Source of the DNA: Pseudomonadota bacterium
Lineage (GTDB): Bacteria; Pseudomonadota; Alphaproteobacteria; SP197
Assembly (NCBI GenBank): GCA_039028155.1
Contig: JBCCIS010000021.1
Span: 1-64,000, forward strand
DNA length: 64,000 bases
Direction: 5' to 3'
Positions 1 to 8,296 of this stretch are shown here, one piece after another; positions within the stretch are counted from its first letter, which is position 1, and every line of letters starts with the position of its first letter. The notes below the pieces were generated by a model. That model worked only from the letters and a program-made list of their open reading frames with translations, was not told the origin of the DNA and did not search any database. Both the position numbers and the translations under genes were made by a program.

Positions 1-167
1 ACGGAACAACGACCATCAGGTCGGACGCCCGCATCGCCGACGTGGCGGCCATGGTCTTTGATCACGACGAACCGCTTGGTGTCGTCGATGCCGACGGCAC
101 GACCGTCGGCGCGCTGGACCGCGACGCGGTGCTCGACGTCCTGCTCGGCCGCGAGCTCAAGTCATGA
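1..167 (+). CDS. Glycine betaine/proline-type ABC transporter ATP-binding protein, C-terminal fragment
   Basis: Only the last 54 codons lie in the window; the reading frame enters from the left edge and ends in GRELKS-stop. The fragment looks like the end of a CBS domain (DARIADVAAMVF, then GVVDADGTTVGALDRDAVLDVLL), the regulatory tail found on ProV/OpuAA-type ATPases that energise uptake of quaternary ammonium osmolytes. The stop codon overlaps the start of the permease gene by four bases (ATGA), so the two are translationally coupled. The nucleotide-binding domain is outside the window, so the assignment rests on the CBS tail and on the permease next door. Confidence 0.75.
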   Translation, partial: GTTTIRSDARIADVAAMVFDHDEPLGVVDADGTTVGALDRDAVLDVLLGRELKS

Positions 168-2170
168 CGGAGCTTACCGCCACCAGCTTGGCGCCGGGAC
201 GTGGACCGAAACCGGCGACGGCCGCATGGCTCATCGTTCTGATCGCCGTTTTCGCCGTGTCGGCCTTCGGCAGTGTTCCCGAATGGTCGGTCGAGTACCC
301 GCGCGCATGGCGATGGGATCTTCAGGGCTGGATCAGCGACGCCATGAAGTGGCTGATCAACGACGCGACCTTTGGCCTTTTCACTTTTCAGGAGTTCACC
401 CGCTCGATCGCCTGGCTGCTCGATTGGTTCCTCACCGCGGCTTACGGCTTCCTGGCCACCGGGTTCGAGATCCCCGACGGGTCGGGCGGGGTGCTGCTGG
501 TTCCGCGCATCTCCTGGATCGTGCTGATCGCGGTCCTCGCCTTCTTCGCGTGGCGCGTACGCGACCGTGGCCTGGCGCTGCTGGTCGGCCTGTGTTTCGC
601 CTATCTCGCGGTGTTCGGCCAATGGGACAGCGCCATGGTGACGCTGGCCTCGATCGTTATCGCCGTTCCGCTGGGCGCGTCGCTTGGCCTGCTGCTTGGC
701 ATCGCGGCCTACCGGCGGCCCTGGTTCGAACGCGCGATCACGCCGTTTCTGGACCTCATGCAGACGGTGCCGGTGTTCGCCTATCTGGTCCCGATCCTCT
801 TCCTGTTCGGCTTCGGGCCGGTCGCCGCGATGATTGCAACGATGATCTACGCCATGCCGCCGATGGTGCGCATCACGATGCTGGCGTTGAAGCAGGTGCC
901 GGACGAGATCAGCGAATACGGCCGCATGGCCGGCTGTTCGACGCGCCAGCACATTTGGAAGGTCATGGTGCCGGCGGCGAAGCCTGGCCTGATGGTGGGC
1001 CTCAACCAGGTGATCATGCTGTCGCTCAACATGGTGATCATCGCCTCGATGATCGGTGCCGGTGGTCTCGGCTTCGACGTCTTGCATGCGCTGCGACGTC
1101 TGGCGATCGGCGAGGGGCTGGAGGCCGGTATCGCGATCACGCTGCTCGCCATCGCGCTTGACCGGCTGAGCCAGGCCTATGCCACGAAGCCGCCGCCCCG
1201 GCACGGCGAAGAACGTCCGATGTCGTTTGTGCGCCGGCACCCCTACCTTTTGGCGGCGCTGGCGCTGATCGTCGGCTCGATGGCGCTGGGCGCCGTCCTA
1301 CCCTTTGTCGAGGCCTATCCCGAAGCCTGGACCGTCACAACCGGCACGTTCTTCGACCGCGTCGTTGAGTGGGTGAATATCCACCTCTTCGACTCGATCG
1401 AGGTGGTGAAGACCTGGCTGCTGGTCAACATCATGATTCCGATCAAACGCTTCCTGCTGGCCGTCCCCTGGCCGCTCGCGCTGATCGTCGTCGCTATGGC
1501 CGGCTGGCAGTTGGGCGCCTGGCGCCTGGCGCTGATCGTCGTCTGTCTGGCCGCCTTCATCCTGATCACCGGCAACTGGGAAAAGGCGATGATCTCGGTC
1601 TACTTGACCGGGCTCTCCGTCCTCATCGCGTTTTCCATCGGTTTCCCGATCGGCACCTGGGCGGCCGGCAACCCGCGCGTCAACCGCGTGGTGCAGGTAG
1701 TCATTGATACGCTGCAGACGCTGCCGTCATTCGTCTATCTGATCCCGGTCGTCATGCTGTTCCGGGTCGGCGACTTCTCCGCCATGATCGCCATCGTCGC
1801 CTACGCCACCGCACCGGCGACGCGCTACACCATCCACGGTCTCTCCCAGGTTCCCGAGCATTTGATCGAAGCGGCGCGCGCCCAAGGCTGCAGCCGTGGC
1901 CAGATCCTGCGCAAGGTGAAGCTGCCGCTGGCCCTGCCGGAGATCATGCTGGGCGTCAACCAGACCATCATGATGGCGCTATCCATGCTGGTGATCACCG
2001 CGCTGGTCGGCACCCGCGATCTGGGCCAGGAGGTCTATATCGCCCTGACCAAGGCCGACACCGGACGCGGCATCGTCGCCGGCGTCTGCGTCGCGTTCAT
2101 CGCCATGATCGCCGATCGCCTCATCTCGGCCTGGGCGCGCCGCCGCAAACAAGAACTGGGCCTTGCCTGA
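164..2170 (+). CDS. Fused double permease of a glycine betaine-type ABC transporter
   Basis: This 668-residue membrane protein carries two ProW/OpuAB-like permease units in one chain, each with several hydrophobic segments. Each half has a recognisable EAA-type coupling loop: EYGRMAGCSTRQHIWKV near residue 250 in the first half and EAARAQGCSRGQILRKV near residue 569 in the second. Both are followed by a conserved NQ-containing membrane segment (GLNQVIMLSLNM and GVNQTIMMALSM). ProW proteins usually have one such unit and act as homodimers, so this looks like an internal duplication that makes a pseudo-dimer. It presumably imports glycine betaine, proline betaine or choline with the upstream ATPase. 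No binding protein gene is visible; it may lie to the left. Confidence 0.9.
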   Translation: MTELTATSLAPGRGPKPATAAWLIVLIAVFAVSAFGSVPEWSVEYPRAWRWDLQGWISDAMKWLINDATFGLFTFQEFTRSIAWLLDWFLTAAYGFLATGFEIPDGSGGVLLVPRISWIVLIAVLAFFAWRVRDRGLALLVGLCFAYLAVFGQWDSAMVTLASIVIAVPLGASLGLLLGIAAYRRPWFERAITPFLDLMQTVPVFAYLVPILFLFGFGPVAAMIATMIYAMPPMVRITMLALKQVPDEISEYGRMAGCSTRQHIWKVMVPAAKPGLMVGLNQVIMLSLNMVIIASMIGAGGLGFDVLHALRRLAIGEGLEAGIAITLLAIALDRLSQAYATKPPPRHGEERPMSFVRRHPYLLAALALIVGSMALGAVLPFVEAYPEAWTVTTGTFFDRVVEWVNIHLFDSIEVVKTWLLVNIMIPIKRFLLAVPWPLALIVVAMAGWQLGAWRLALIVVCLAAFILITGNWEKAMISVYLTGLSVLIAFSIGFPIGTWAAGNPRVNRVVQVVIDTLQTLPSFVYLIPVVMLFRVGDFSAMIAIVAYATAPATRYTIHGLSQVPEHLIEAARAQGCSRGQILRKVKLPLALPEIMLGVNQTIMMALSMLVITALVGTRDLGQEVYIALTKADTGRGIVAGVCVAFIAMIADRLISAWARRRKQELGLA

Positions 2171-2192
2171 TGCGAAACTCCGAGGAGATGCC

Positions 2193-3074
2193 ATGACCGA
2201 CGAGGCACGCCAGAAAGCGTCGTCGCTGCCGATCTGGAAAGGAGCGGTCGAACCGGTCGCATTGAGCGGCGGGATCACCAACGTGAACTTCAAGGTGGTC
2301 GACGGCGGCGAGGCCTTCGTGGTCCGGATTGGCGGCAACATTCCCCAGCACGGTATTCGGCGCACGGCCGAAATCGGTTGTGCGCGTGCGGCGCACGCGG
2401 CCGGCGTCGCGCCAGAGGTCGTCTACACGGAAAAGGGTGTCATCGTGACGCGGTTTGTCGACGGGAAGACCTATGGCGAGGAGGACGTACGCGACCAGGC
2501 GAACCTGGAACGGCTGCTGCCGATCATCAAACGTCTGCATCGAGAGACGCCAAGGTATCTGCGTGGACGCGCCCCGCTCTTCTGGGTGTTCCACACGCTG
2601 CGCGACTACTTCGGTCGCATGGAGGACGAGGACCATCGCCTGCTTGGTGACGTCCCCCGCTACCGCGCGATCGCCGACGAATTGGAGACCGCCGTCGACA
2701 GGGTCAAGTTGATCTTCGGTCACAACGATCTGCTGGCGGCCAACTTCATCGATGACGGCGAGCGCATCTGGATCATCGATTGGGAGTACGCGGGCTTCAA
2801 CAGCGCGCTGTTCGATCTCGGTGGGTTGGCGTCAAACAACCAGCTTTCCGTCGGCCAGGAACGCTGGCTGTTGGAAGAGTACTACGAGACGCCATTGGGT
2901 GACCGGCAGTGGTACCGCTACGGCGCCATGAAGTGCGCGTCGCTGCTACGCGAAGCCGTTTGGAGCATGATCCAGGAGCATCATTCCAGCCTCGACATGG
3001 ACTATGTCGCCTATACGGCGGAGAACCTGGCGCGCTTTGAACGCGCCTATGACGAATGGCGAGAGACAACATGA
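2193..3074 (+). CDS. Choline/ethanolamine kinase-like phosphotransferase (APH fold)
   Basis: This 293-residue protein has the kinase signature HNDLLAAN (residues 177-184; H-x-D-x4-N catalytic loop) followed by IIDWEYAG (about 195), whose Asp would bind metal, as in choline kinases and aminoglycoside phosphotransferases. The N-terminal part contains the glycine-rich stretch SGGITNVNFKV. I chose the ATG at 2193 rather than the in-frame ATG at 2163, because GAGG at 2184-2187 is well placed before it and it avoids overlap with the permease. Its stop overlaps the next start (ATGA), so it belongs to the betaine operon. A role in phosphorylating choline or a related alcohol is inferred from family and context; the substrate is unproven. 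Confidence 0.8.
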   Translation: MTDEARQKASSLPIWKGAVEPVALSGGITNVNFKVVDGGEAFVVRIGGNIPQHGIRRTAEIGCARAAHAAGVAPEVVYTEKGVIVTRFVDGKTYGEEDVRDQANLERLLPIIKRLHRETPRYLRGRAPLFWVFHTLRDYFGRMEDEDHRLLGDVPRYRAIADELETAVDRVKLIFGHNDLLAANFIDDGERIWIIDWEYAGFNSALFDLGGLASNNQLSVGQERWLLEEYYETPLGDRQWYRYGAMKCASLLREAVWSMIQEHHSSLDMDYVAYTAENLARFERAYDEWRETT

Positions 3075-5515
3075 GCACCGCGCCGACACAAGCCCGGGTC
3101 GTCATCATCGGCGGCGGTATCATCGGCTGTTCGACCGCCTATCACCTTGCGAAGAATGGCTGGACCGATGTTGTCGTTTTGGAACGCGCCAAACTGACCA
3201 GCGGTTCGACGTGGCACGCGGCCGGTCTGGTCGGCCAGCTGAGATCCAGTGCCAACATCACCCAGCTTTTGAAGTACAGCGTCGAACTTTACGACACGCT
3301 GGAGGCCGAAACCGGTCAGGCCACCGGCTGGAAGATGAATGGTGGTTTGCGTCTGGCCTGTAACGCGGACCGACTGATCGAGATCAAACGCCAGGCGACC
3401 ATGGCGCGCAGCTTCGGGCTGGAAATGCATCTCTTGTCGCCGGGCGAAGCCGCGGACATGTGGCCGATCATGGACGCGTCGGATCTGGTCGGCGCGGCGT
3501 TCCTGCCGACCGACGGCCAGGCCAACCCATCCGACACCGCACAGGCCCTGGCGCGCGGCGCGCGCAATGCCGGCGTGACCATCATCGAAGATTGTCCGGT
3601 CGAGGCGATCACGGTGAAAGATGGCCGTGTGACCGGTGTCGTAACGCGTGATGGCGCCATCGCCTGCGACGTCGTCGTTAACTGCGCCGGCCAATGGGCG
3701 CGCGATATCGGCAAGCTCGCTGGAGTCAACGTGCCGCTGTGTTCGATGCAGCACCAGTACATGATCACGGAGAAGGTGGAGGGCGTGGAGCCGGACATGC
3801 CGACCCTGCGCGACCCCGACCGTCTGATCTATTTCAAGGAGGATGTCGGCGGCCTCGTCATGGGTGGCTACGAGCTCAATCCCAAACCGTGGGCCGAGGA
3901 TGGCATTCCCGACGGCTTCGAGTTCACGCTGCTGGACAGCGACTGGGGTCACTTTGGCCAACTTATGGAACAGGCGTTGGCGCGCGTGCCGGCACTCGGC
4001 AAGGCGGGCGTCAAGCAGCTCTTGAACGGGCCGGAGAGTTTCACGCCGGACGGCAACTTCATCCTGGGCGAAGCGCCAGAGGTGCGCGGCTTCTACATCG
4101 GCGCCGGTTTCAATGCGTTCGGCATCGCCAGTGCCGGCGGCGCGGGCAGGGCGCTGGCGGAGTGGATCGTCGGCGGCGCCGCGCCGATGGATCTGGGTGC
4201 GGTCGACATCCTGCGCTTCGGGCCGCCCCATCACGATATCGACTGGGTGCGCGCCCGAACGGTCGAGGCGTGCGCCAAGCACTACACCATGGGCTGGCCG
4301 CACGAAGAGGCGAGCGCCGGGCGGCCAGACCGGGTCTCGCCACTCTACGAACGCCTGAAGGCGGCCGGTGCTTGCTTCGGCTCCAAGATCGGCTGGGAGC
4401 GTCCCAACTGGTTCGCCCTGCCGGGCGACAAGCCTGAGGACGTCTGTTCGTTCGGCCGGCAGAACTGGTTCGACGCGGTCGGTGCCGAACACCGTGCCTG
4501 CCGCGAGGCAGCCGCCCTGTTCGACGCGTCGTCTTTCGCCAAATTCCTGGTCAGCGGTCCGGACGCCGAACGTGCGCTCGGCTGGATCTGCGCCAACGAT
4601 GTGTCAGGACCGCCGGGCAAGGTGACCTATACCCAGATGCTCAACGACCACGGCGGCATCGAATGCGATCTGACCGTCAGCCGGCTCGACGACTCGACCT
4701 ATTACGTCGTGACCGGCACCGGGTTCGCGACCCATGATGCCGACTGGATCCGCCGCAACATTCCAGATGATGCCGATGCGGCGCTGACCGAAATCACCGA
4801 TGACATGGCGGTTTTGACACTGATGGGGCCGAAGGCGCGTGATGTGCTGGGCGCCGTCACCGAGAGCGACCTCGGAAACGAGGCCTTCCCTTTCGGCCGC
4901 TGCCGGGAGATCACCATCGAGGGCCGCGTCGTGCGCGCCATCCGCGTTACCTATGTCGGCGAGCTCGGCTGGGAGCTTCATATGCCGGTCGAAGCGGCGC
5001 CGGAGGTCTTCGACGCGCTGGTCGCCGCGGGCGAGCCGCACGGCCTGCGCCTGGCCGGTTACCGCGCTATCGAGAGCCTGCGTCTGGAGAAGGGCTACCG
5101 CGCCTGGGGCAGCGATATCGGCCCGGACTACACGCCTGTCGAAGCGGGCATGACGTGGGCGGTGAAGCTCAAGAGCAACACCGATTTCCGCGGTCGAGAC
5201 GCGGTCGCGCGCCAGGCCGAAAACGGCACCGCCAAACGGCTTGCCTGCTTCACCGTCGATGATCCTGAGATCGTGCTGCTTGGCCGCGAAACCATCTATC
5301 GCAACGGTGAGCGGGTCGGCTGGTTGTCCAGTGGTGGCTGGGGCTACACGGTCGGCAGCAACATCGGCTATGGCTATGTCCGCCGCGCCGACGGCGTCGA
5401 CAAGGCGTTCCTGGAATCAGGCGATTACGAGCTTGAGGTCGCGACCGAGATGGTGCCGGCCAAGCTGCACATGGCCGCGCTCTACGATCCCAAGAACACG
5501 CGGGTGAAGAGCTGA
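3071..5515 (+). CDS. Dimethylglycine/sarcosine dehydrogenase-like FAD and folate-binding oxidoreductase
   Basis: This 814-residue enzyme has an N-terminal DAO-type FAD domain with dinucleotide motif GGGIIG (residues 14-19) and the sequence STWHAAGL, whose His49 matches the covalent flavin-attachment His of dimethylglycine and sarcosine dehydrogenases. The C-terminal half (from about 430) is a GcvT/aminomethyltransferase-like folate-binding region ending in a GcvT C-terminal barrel (KRLACFTVDDPE onward). The family oxidatively demethylates N-methylglycines and passes the methylene group to tetrahydrofolate. The start at 3071 overlaps the upstream stop, so it is the last gene of the betaine operon, which fits catabolism of imported betaine. 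Dimethylglycine and sarcosine cannot be separated by eye. Confidence 0.88.
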   Translation: MSTAPTQARVVIIGGGIIGCSTAYHLAKNGWTDVVVLERAKLTSGSTWHAAGLVGQLRSSANITQLLKYSVELYDTLEAETGQATGWKMNGGLRLACNADRLIEIKRQATMARSFGLEMHLLSPGEAADMWPIMDASDLVGAAFLPTDGQANPSDTAQALARGARNAGVTIIEDCPVEAITVKDGRVTGVVTRDGAIACDVVVNCAGQWARDIGKLAGVNVPLCSMQHQYMITEKVEGVEPDMPTLRDPDRLIYFKEDVGGLVMGGYELNPKPWAEDGIPDGFEFTLLDSDWGHFGQLMEQALARVPALGKAGVKQLLNGPESFTPDGNFILGEAPEVRGFYIGAGFNAFGIASAGGAGRALAEWIVGGAAPMDLGAVDILRFGPPHHDIDWVRARTVEACAKHYTMGWPHEEASAGRPDRVSPLYERLKAAGACFGSKIGWERPNWFALPGDKPEDVCSFGRQNWFDAVGAEHRACREAAALFDASSFAKFLVSGPDAERALGWICANDVSGPPGKVTYTQMLNDHGGIECDLTVSRLDDSTYYVVTGTGFATHDADWIRRNIPDDADAALTEITDDMAVLTLMGPKARDVLGAVTESDLGNEAFPFGRCREITIEGRVVRAIRVTYVGELGWELHMPVEAAPEVFDALVAAGEPHGLRLAGYRAIESLRLEKGYRAWGSDIGPDYTPVEAGMTWAVKLKSNTDFRGRDAVARQAENGTAKRLACFTVDDPEIVLLGRETIYRNGERVGWLSSGGWGYTVGSNIGYGYVRRADGVDKAFLESGDYELEVATEMVPAKLHMAALYDPKNTRVKS

Positions 5516-5518
5516 CCT

Positions 5519-5580
5519 GGAGCGGATCATCGTCAGGTAAAACCGCTTGTCGGTTGCACCTGACCATGTGAATCCGCTCC
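5519..5580. repeat. Nested inverted repeat (hairpin 1)
   Basis: Three nested arms fold back on one another: GGAGCGGAT (5519-5527) with ATCCGCTCC (5572-5580), GTCAGGT (5532-5538) with ACCTGAC (5558-5564), and AACCG (5541-5545) with CGGTT (5551-5555). It lies just after the dehydrogenase stop and before a convergent gene, so it could end transcription. Such nested palindromes often belong to dispersed intergenic repeat families, which cannot be tested from one window. Confidence 0.7.
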
Positions 5581-5592
5581 CCTTCTATGAGA

Positions 5593-5654
5593 AGAGCAGA
5601 TTTTCCTGCCTTGACGGGATCGCAAAGCGATTCCGCCAGAACAGGGTCTGCTCT
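5593..5654. repeat. Nested inverted repeat (hairpin 2)
   Basis: The outer arms AGAGCAGA (5593-5600) and TCTGCTCT (5647-5654) pair perfectly. Inside are CCTG (5605-5608) with CAGG (5642-5645) and ATCGC-AAA-GCGAT (5619-5631). It follows hairpin 1 by 12 bases and fills the rest of the gap before the convergent sodium channel gene. It may act as a terminator or be part of a mobile palindromic repeat. Confidence 0.65.
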
Positions 5655-5660
5655 AACGGC

Positions 5661-6494
5661 CTAGTCGCCCGGCTGTGACTTGCCGGCGGACAGGTCGCTT
5701 CTCAGCGAGCGGATTTCCTCGCGCAACGTGCTTATGTCCTGGCGCAGTTGCTCACGTTCGGCTTGCGCCTGATCCTCGATCTCGCGCGCCAACACGTCCT
5801 GCTCCTCCAGATGCAGCCGTTGCATGGAGTCGACGATGACGGCGATGAAGAGGTTCAGCACCGTGAAACTGGCGACCAGGATAAACGACACGAAGAACGC
5901 CCAGGCCCAGGGATAGACCTCCATCACCGGACGTACGATGCCCATCGACCAGCTTTCCAGTGTCATGATCTGGAACAGCGAGTACATCGAGCGCCCGATG
6001 GTGCCGAACCATGCGTCGAACTCGCCACCGAAGAGCTTCGTCGCCATGACGGCGAAGACGTAGAACAGCAGCATCATGAGCAGCGCGATCGAGCCCATGC
6101 CCGGGATCGCGCGCAACAGGGTTTCGACGACGCGGCGCAGCCTGGGCATGGTCGAGACCAGGCGCAGCACCCTCAGCACACGAAGCGCGCGCAGAACCGA
6201 GAACGCGCCGCTCTCGGGCATCAGCGCGACGCCGACGATGACCGTGTCGAACAGGCTCCAGGGATCGCGCCAGAACGCCTTGCCGTGGGCGAACATGCGC
6301 AGAGCGAGTTCGACGACGAAGATAGCGAGGATGATTTCATCGAGGGCATAGATCAGACCGCCCCAATGGCTCATGACGGTCGGCACCGTTTCCAGGCCCA
6401 GCAGGACGGCGTTCAGGATGATGATGCCGGTGATGCTGCGCGTGAAATAGCGGTGGTCGACCAGGCCGGCCACGCGAACTCGCCAAGACATCAT
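5661..6494 (-). CDS. Voltage-gated sodium channel of the NaChBac/NavAb type
   Basis: This 277-residue single-domain ion channel has six predicted membrane helices. The S4 sensor has arginines every third residue (R102, R105, R108, R111 in LRALRVLRVLRL). The pore loop carries TLESWSM at 178-184, the selectivity-filter motif of bacterial Nav channels and identical to the one I know for NavAb. S6 (about 200-222) is followed by a charged heptad-like region (225-268) matching the C-terminal coiled coil that tetramerises these channels. The length is typical. It stands alone, convergent with the betaine operon. A role in motility, pH or Na+ homeostasis is known for relatives but is not shown here. 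Confidence 0.93.
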   Translation of the reverse strand: MMSWRVRVAGLVDHRYFTRSITGIIILNAVLLGLETVPTVMSHWGGLIYALDEIILAIFVVELALRMFAHGKAFWRDPWSLFDTVIVGVALMPESGAFSVLRALRVLRVLRLVSTMPRLRRVVETLLRAIPGMGSIALLMMLLFYVFAVMATKLFGGEFDAWFGTIGRSMYSLFQIMTLESWSMGIVRPVMEVYPWAWAFFVSFILVASFTVLNLFIAVIVDSMQRLHLEEQDVLAREIEDQAQAEREQLRQDISTLREEIRSLRSDLSAGKSQPGD

Positions 6495-6587
6495 GCGGGC
6501 TGATCTCCGATCGGGGTCACGTCTGATAAGCCATATGTGCTTGTCGTTTCGTCATGGAAGGGTTCGGAGGACGAAGAAACGCGCGCT

Positions 6588-7427
6588 CTAGTTCTGGTGC
6601 ACGTGGGTCTTCAGAAAGTCGAGTACGACATCGCCTGCACCGTGGTCGTAGAGGTCGTTGTGATCGGCGTCGGGCGCCAACCAGTGGACCTTCGGCTCGT
6701 CGGCCGCGTCGAACAGCTTCCTGCCCAGGCGGGTCGGCACGACGCCATCGTCGCCGCCATGCAGGATCAGAAGCGGCGCTTCAACCCGCTCGACATGCTG
6801 GTCGGACGCGAAACGGTCCAACACCATCCAGCGCGCCATCGGGACATACCAGTAGTGCGTTGCCGCGACGTCGCCGATCGAGCTGAACGGTGCCTCCAGC
6901 ACGACGGCGGCAACCGGGTGGCGCGCCGCCATCTGGACGGCGACGGCGGTGCCCAGGGATTCACCATAGGCGATCACCTGTTCCGCGCCGATGCCGCGTT
7001 CTGCGAGAAAGGCAAAACCCGCCTCGGCGTCGCGGTAGAGACCTTCCTCTGTCGGCTTGCCCGGGTTACCGCCAAAACCGCGATACTCGACCAGCAGCAT
7101 GCCATAGCCGGCCTCGGCGAAGACGGCGAGCTTGCCGGTGCGGTGGCCGATATGGCCGGCATTGCCGTGGGTGACGACAAAGGTCTGCTTGCCGTCCTCG
7201 GCAGGCTTGTACCAAGCCAGTAGCTCCAGTCCGTCCTCGGTGGTCAAGGTGACCGCTTCGATATCGGCGATCTGCGACTGGGTGATATCCGGCAGGTCGC
7301 TGCCGGGGTTATAGAGAAAGTGACGCTGGGCCAGGAACATGCCGCCCACGAATAGCCCGTAGCCCGCGATCGCGGCGGCGGCTATGCGCCAGGGCATGAG
7401 CAAGGCATCATCGGTTTCATCAGACAA
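6588..7427 (-). CDS. Membrane-anchored alpha/beta hydrolase
   Basis: This 279-residue protein has one N-terminal membrane segment (about residues 14-33) and an alpha/beta hydrolase domain. The nucleophile elbow is GESLG (155-159, Ser157), preceded by the oxyanion segment VVTHGNAGH. The acid/His part is visible as HGGDDGVVP and DADHNDLYDH near the C-terminus. The pattern resembles BEM46/YhhA-like hydrolases, whose substrates are mostly unknown. It is transcribed divergently from the aspartic protease gene across a gap of about 77 bases. Confidence 0.85.
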   Translation of the reverse strand: MSDETDDALLMPWRIAAAAIAGYGLFVGGMFLAQRHFLYNPGSDLPDITQSQIADIEAVTLTTEDGLELLAWYKPAEDGKQTFVVTHGNAGHIGHRTGKLAVFAEAGYGMLLVEYRGFGGNPGKPTEEGLYRDAEAGFAFLAERGIGAEQVIAYGESLGTAVAVQMAARHPVAAVVLEAPFSSIGDVAATHYWYVPMARWMVLDRFASDQHVERVEAPLLILHGGDDGVVPTRLGRKLFDAADEPKVHWLAPDADHNDLYDHGAGDVVLDFLKTHVHQN

Positions 7428-7504
7428 ACGGGTTCCCTTCTAGCGGTTCGGGCCGATATGTAGACGACCATGCATGGGATGTCAGGCAAAACAGGCGGCC
7501 GGCG

Positions 7505-8236
7505 TTGACCGGGGACGATCCGCAAAACCGCCCTGAGCAAGGCGACAGGGGGCGTCGGCGCGGCCGCTGGTGGCCCTGGATCCTGCTCGGCCTTGGCGCC
7601 GGCGTCGTGATCCTGGTCGCCGATGCGGTGGCCGGCGAGAACGCGCTCCGGCTGGTTTATCTGGTTATTCTGCTCCTCTTTGTCGGCGCCGGGGTCTGGT
7701 GGGCTTTCATGCGCGGCAATCTCTCGCGCAGCCTGCGCCATGCCGCAGTCTGGGTCGTCATCGGCGCTGTCTTGGTGGTCGGCTACAGCTTTCGTGACCA
7801 GATCCAATTCGTGACCGACCGCGTCATCGCCGACCACGTCCCGGGCTACGGTTTCGATGCCGACGACAACCAGGTGAGCTTCCGCCTGGGCCCGGACGGT
7901 CACTTCCATGTCACGGCTCTGGTCGACGGGGTTGAAGTCCTGTTCCTTGTCGATACCGGCGCCAGCGATGTCATTTTGACGGAGGAAGACGCCCGGCGCT
8001 TGGGCTTCGATCCGGCACGCCTGAACTACAGTCAGGTCTTCAGCACCGCCAACGGTCTGGTGCGCGGTGCGCCCGTCCGACTGAATCGCGTCGCCATCGG
8101 TCCGGTGTTCGTGACCAACGTGCAAGCCTCTGTCAACGAGGCCTCGATGGACCGCTCGCTGCTCGGCATGTCGTTCTTGAGCCGCATCGGTGGCTATCAG
8201 GTGCGTGGCGAGGTCCTCACGCTGATGGCGCAGTAG
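7505..8236 (+). CDS. Membrane-bound retropepsin-like aspartic protease (TIGR02281-type)
   Basis: This 243-residue protein has three hydrophobic segments in its first 100 residues and a C-terminal single-lobe aspartic protease domain. The catalytic motif is DTGAS (Asp150), in the context LFLVDTGASDVIL, and the domain ends with LLGMSFLSRIGGYQV, the usual flap/hydrophobic-Gly region of clan AA. The domain probably faces the periplasm and would act as a dimer, as retropepsins do. The start is a TTG at 7505; the next ATG (7710) would remove the first two membrane segments, so I prefer the TTG. Substrate unknown. Confidence 0.82.
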   Translation: MTGDDPQNRPEQGDRGRRRGRWWPWILLGLGAGVVILVADAVAGENALRLVYLVILLLFVGAGVWWAFMRGNLSRSLRHAAVWVVIGAVLVVGYSFRDQIQFVTDRVIADHVPGYGFDADDNQVSFRLGPDGHFHVTALVDGVEVLFLVDTGASDVILTEEDARRLGFDPARLNYSQVFSTANGLVRGAPVRLNRVAIGPVFVTNVQASVNEASMDRSLLGMSFLSRIGGYQVRGEVLTLMAQ

Positions 8237-8247
8237 CTCAAAGAAAA

Positions 8248-8271
8248 GGCCCGGCGGTTGCCCGCCGGGCC
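8248..8271 (-). terminator. Rho-independent terminator
   Basis: A perfect 10-bp stem (GGCCCGGCGG with CCGCCGGGCC) has a four-base loop TTGC. Read on the minus strand it is followed by TTTTCTT, so it best serves the Bax-inhibitor gene, although the stem could also stop the convergent protease transcript. Confidence 0.85.
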
Positions 8272-8296
8272 CCTTCGATCATGTCGGCCACAACGC

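Noticed and set aside
62-1240. Long minus-strand open frame opposite the betaine permease
   Set aside because: It is antisense to a clear permease, and its composition (many His, Arg, Asp, Gln) is that of a frame-shadow in GC-rich DNA.
3047-4492. 481-codon minus-strand open frame opposite the dehydrogenase
   Set aside because: No domains; it mirrors the third-position GC bias of the sense gene.
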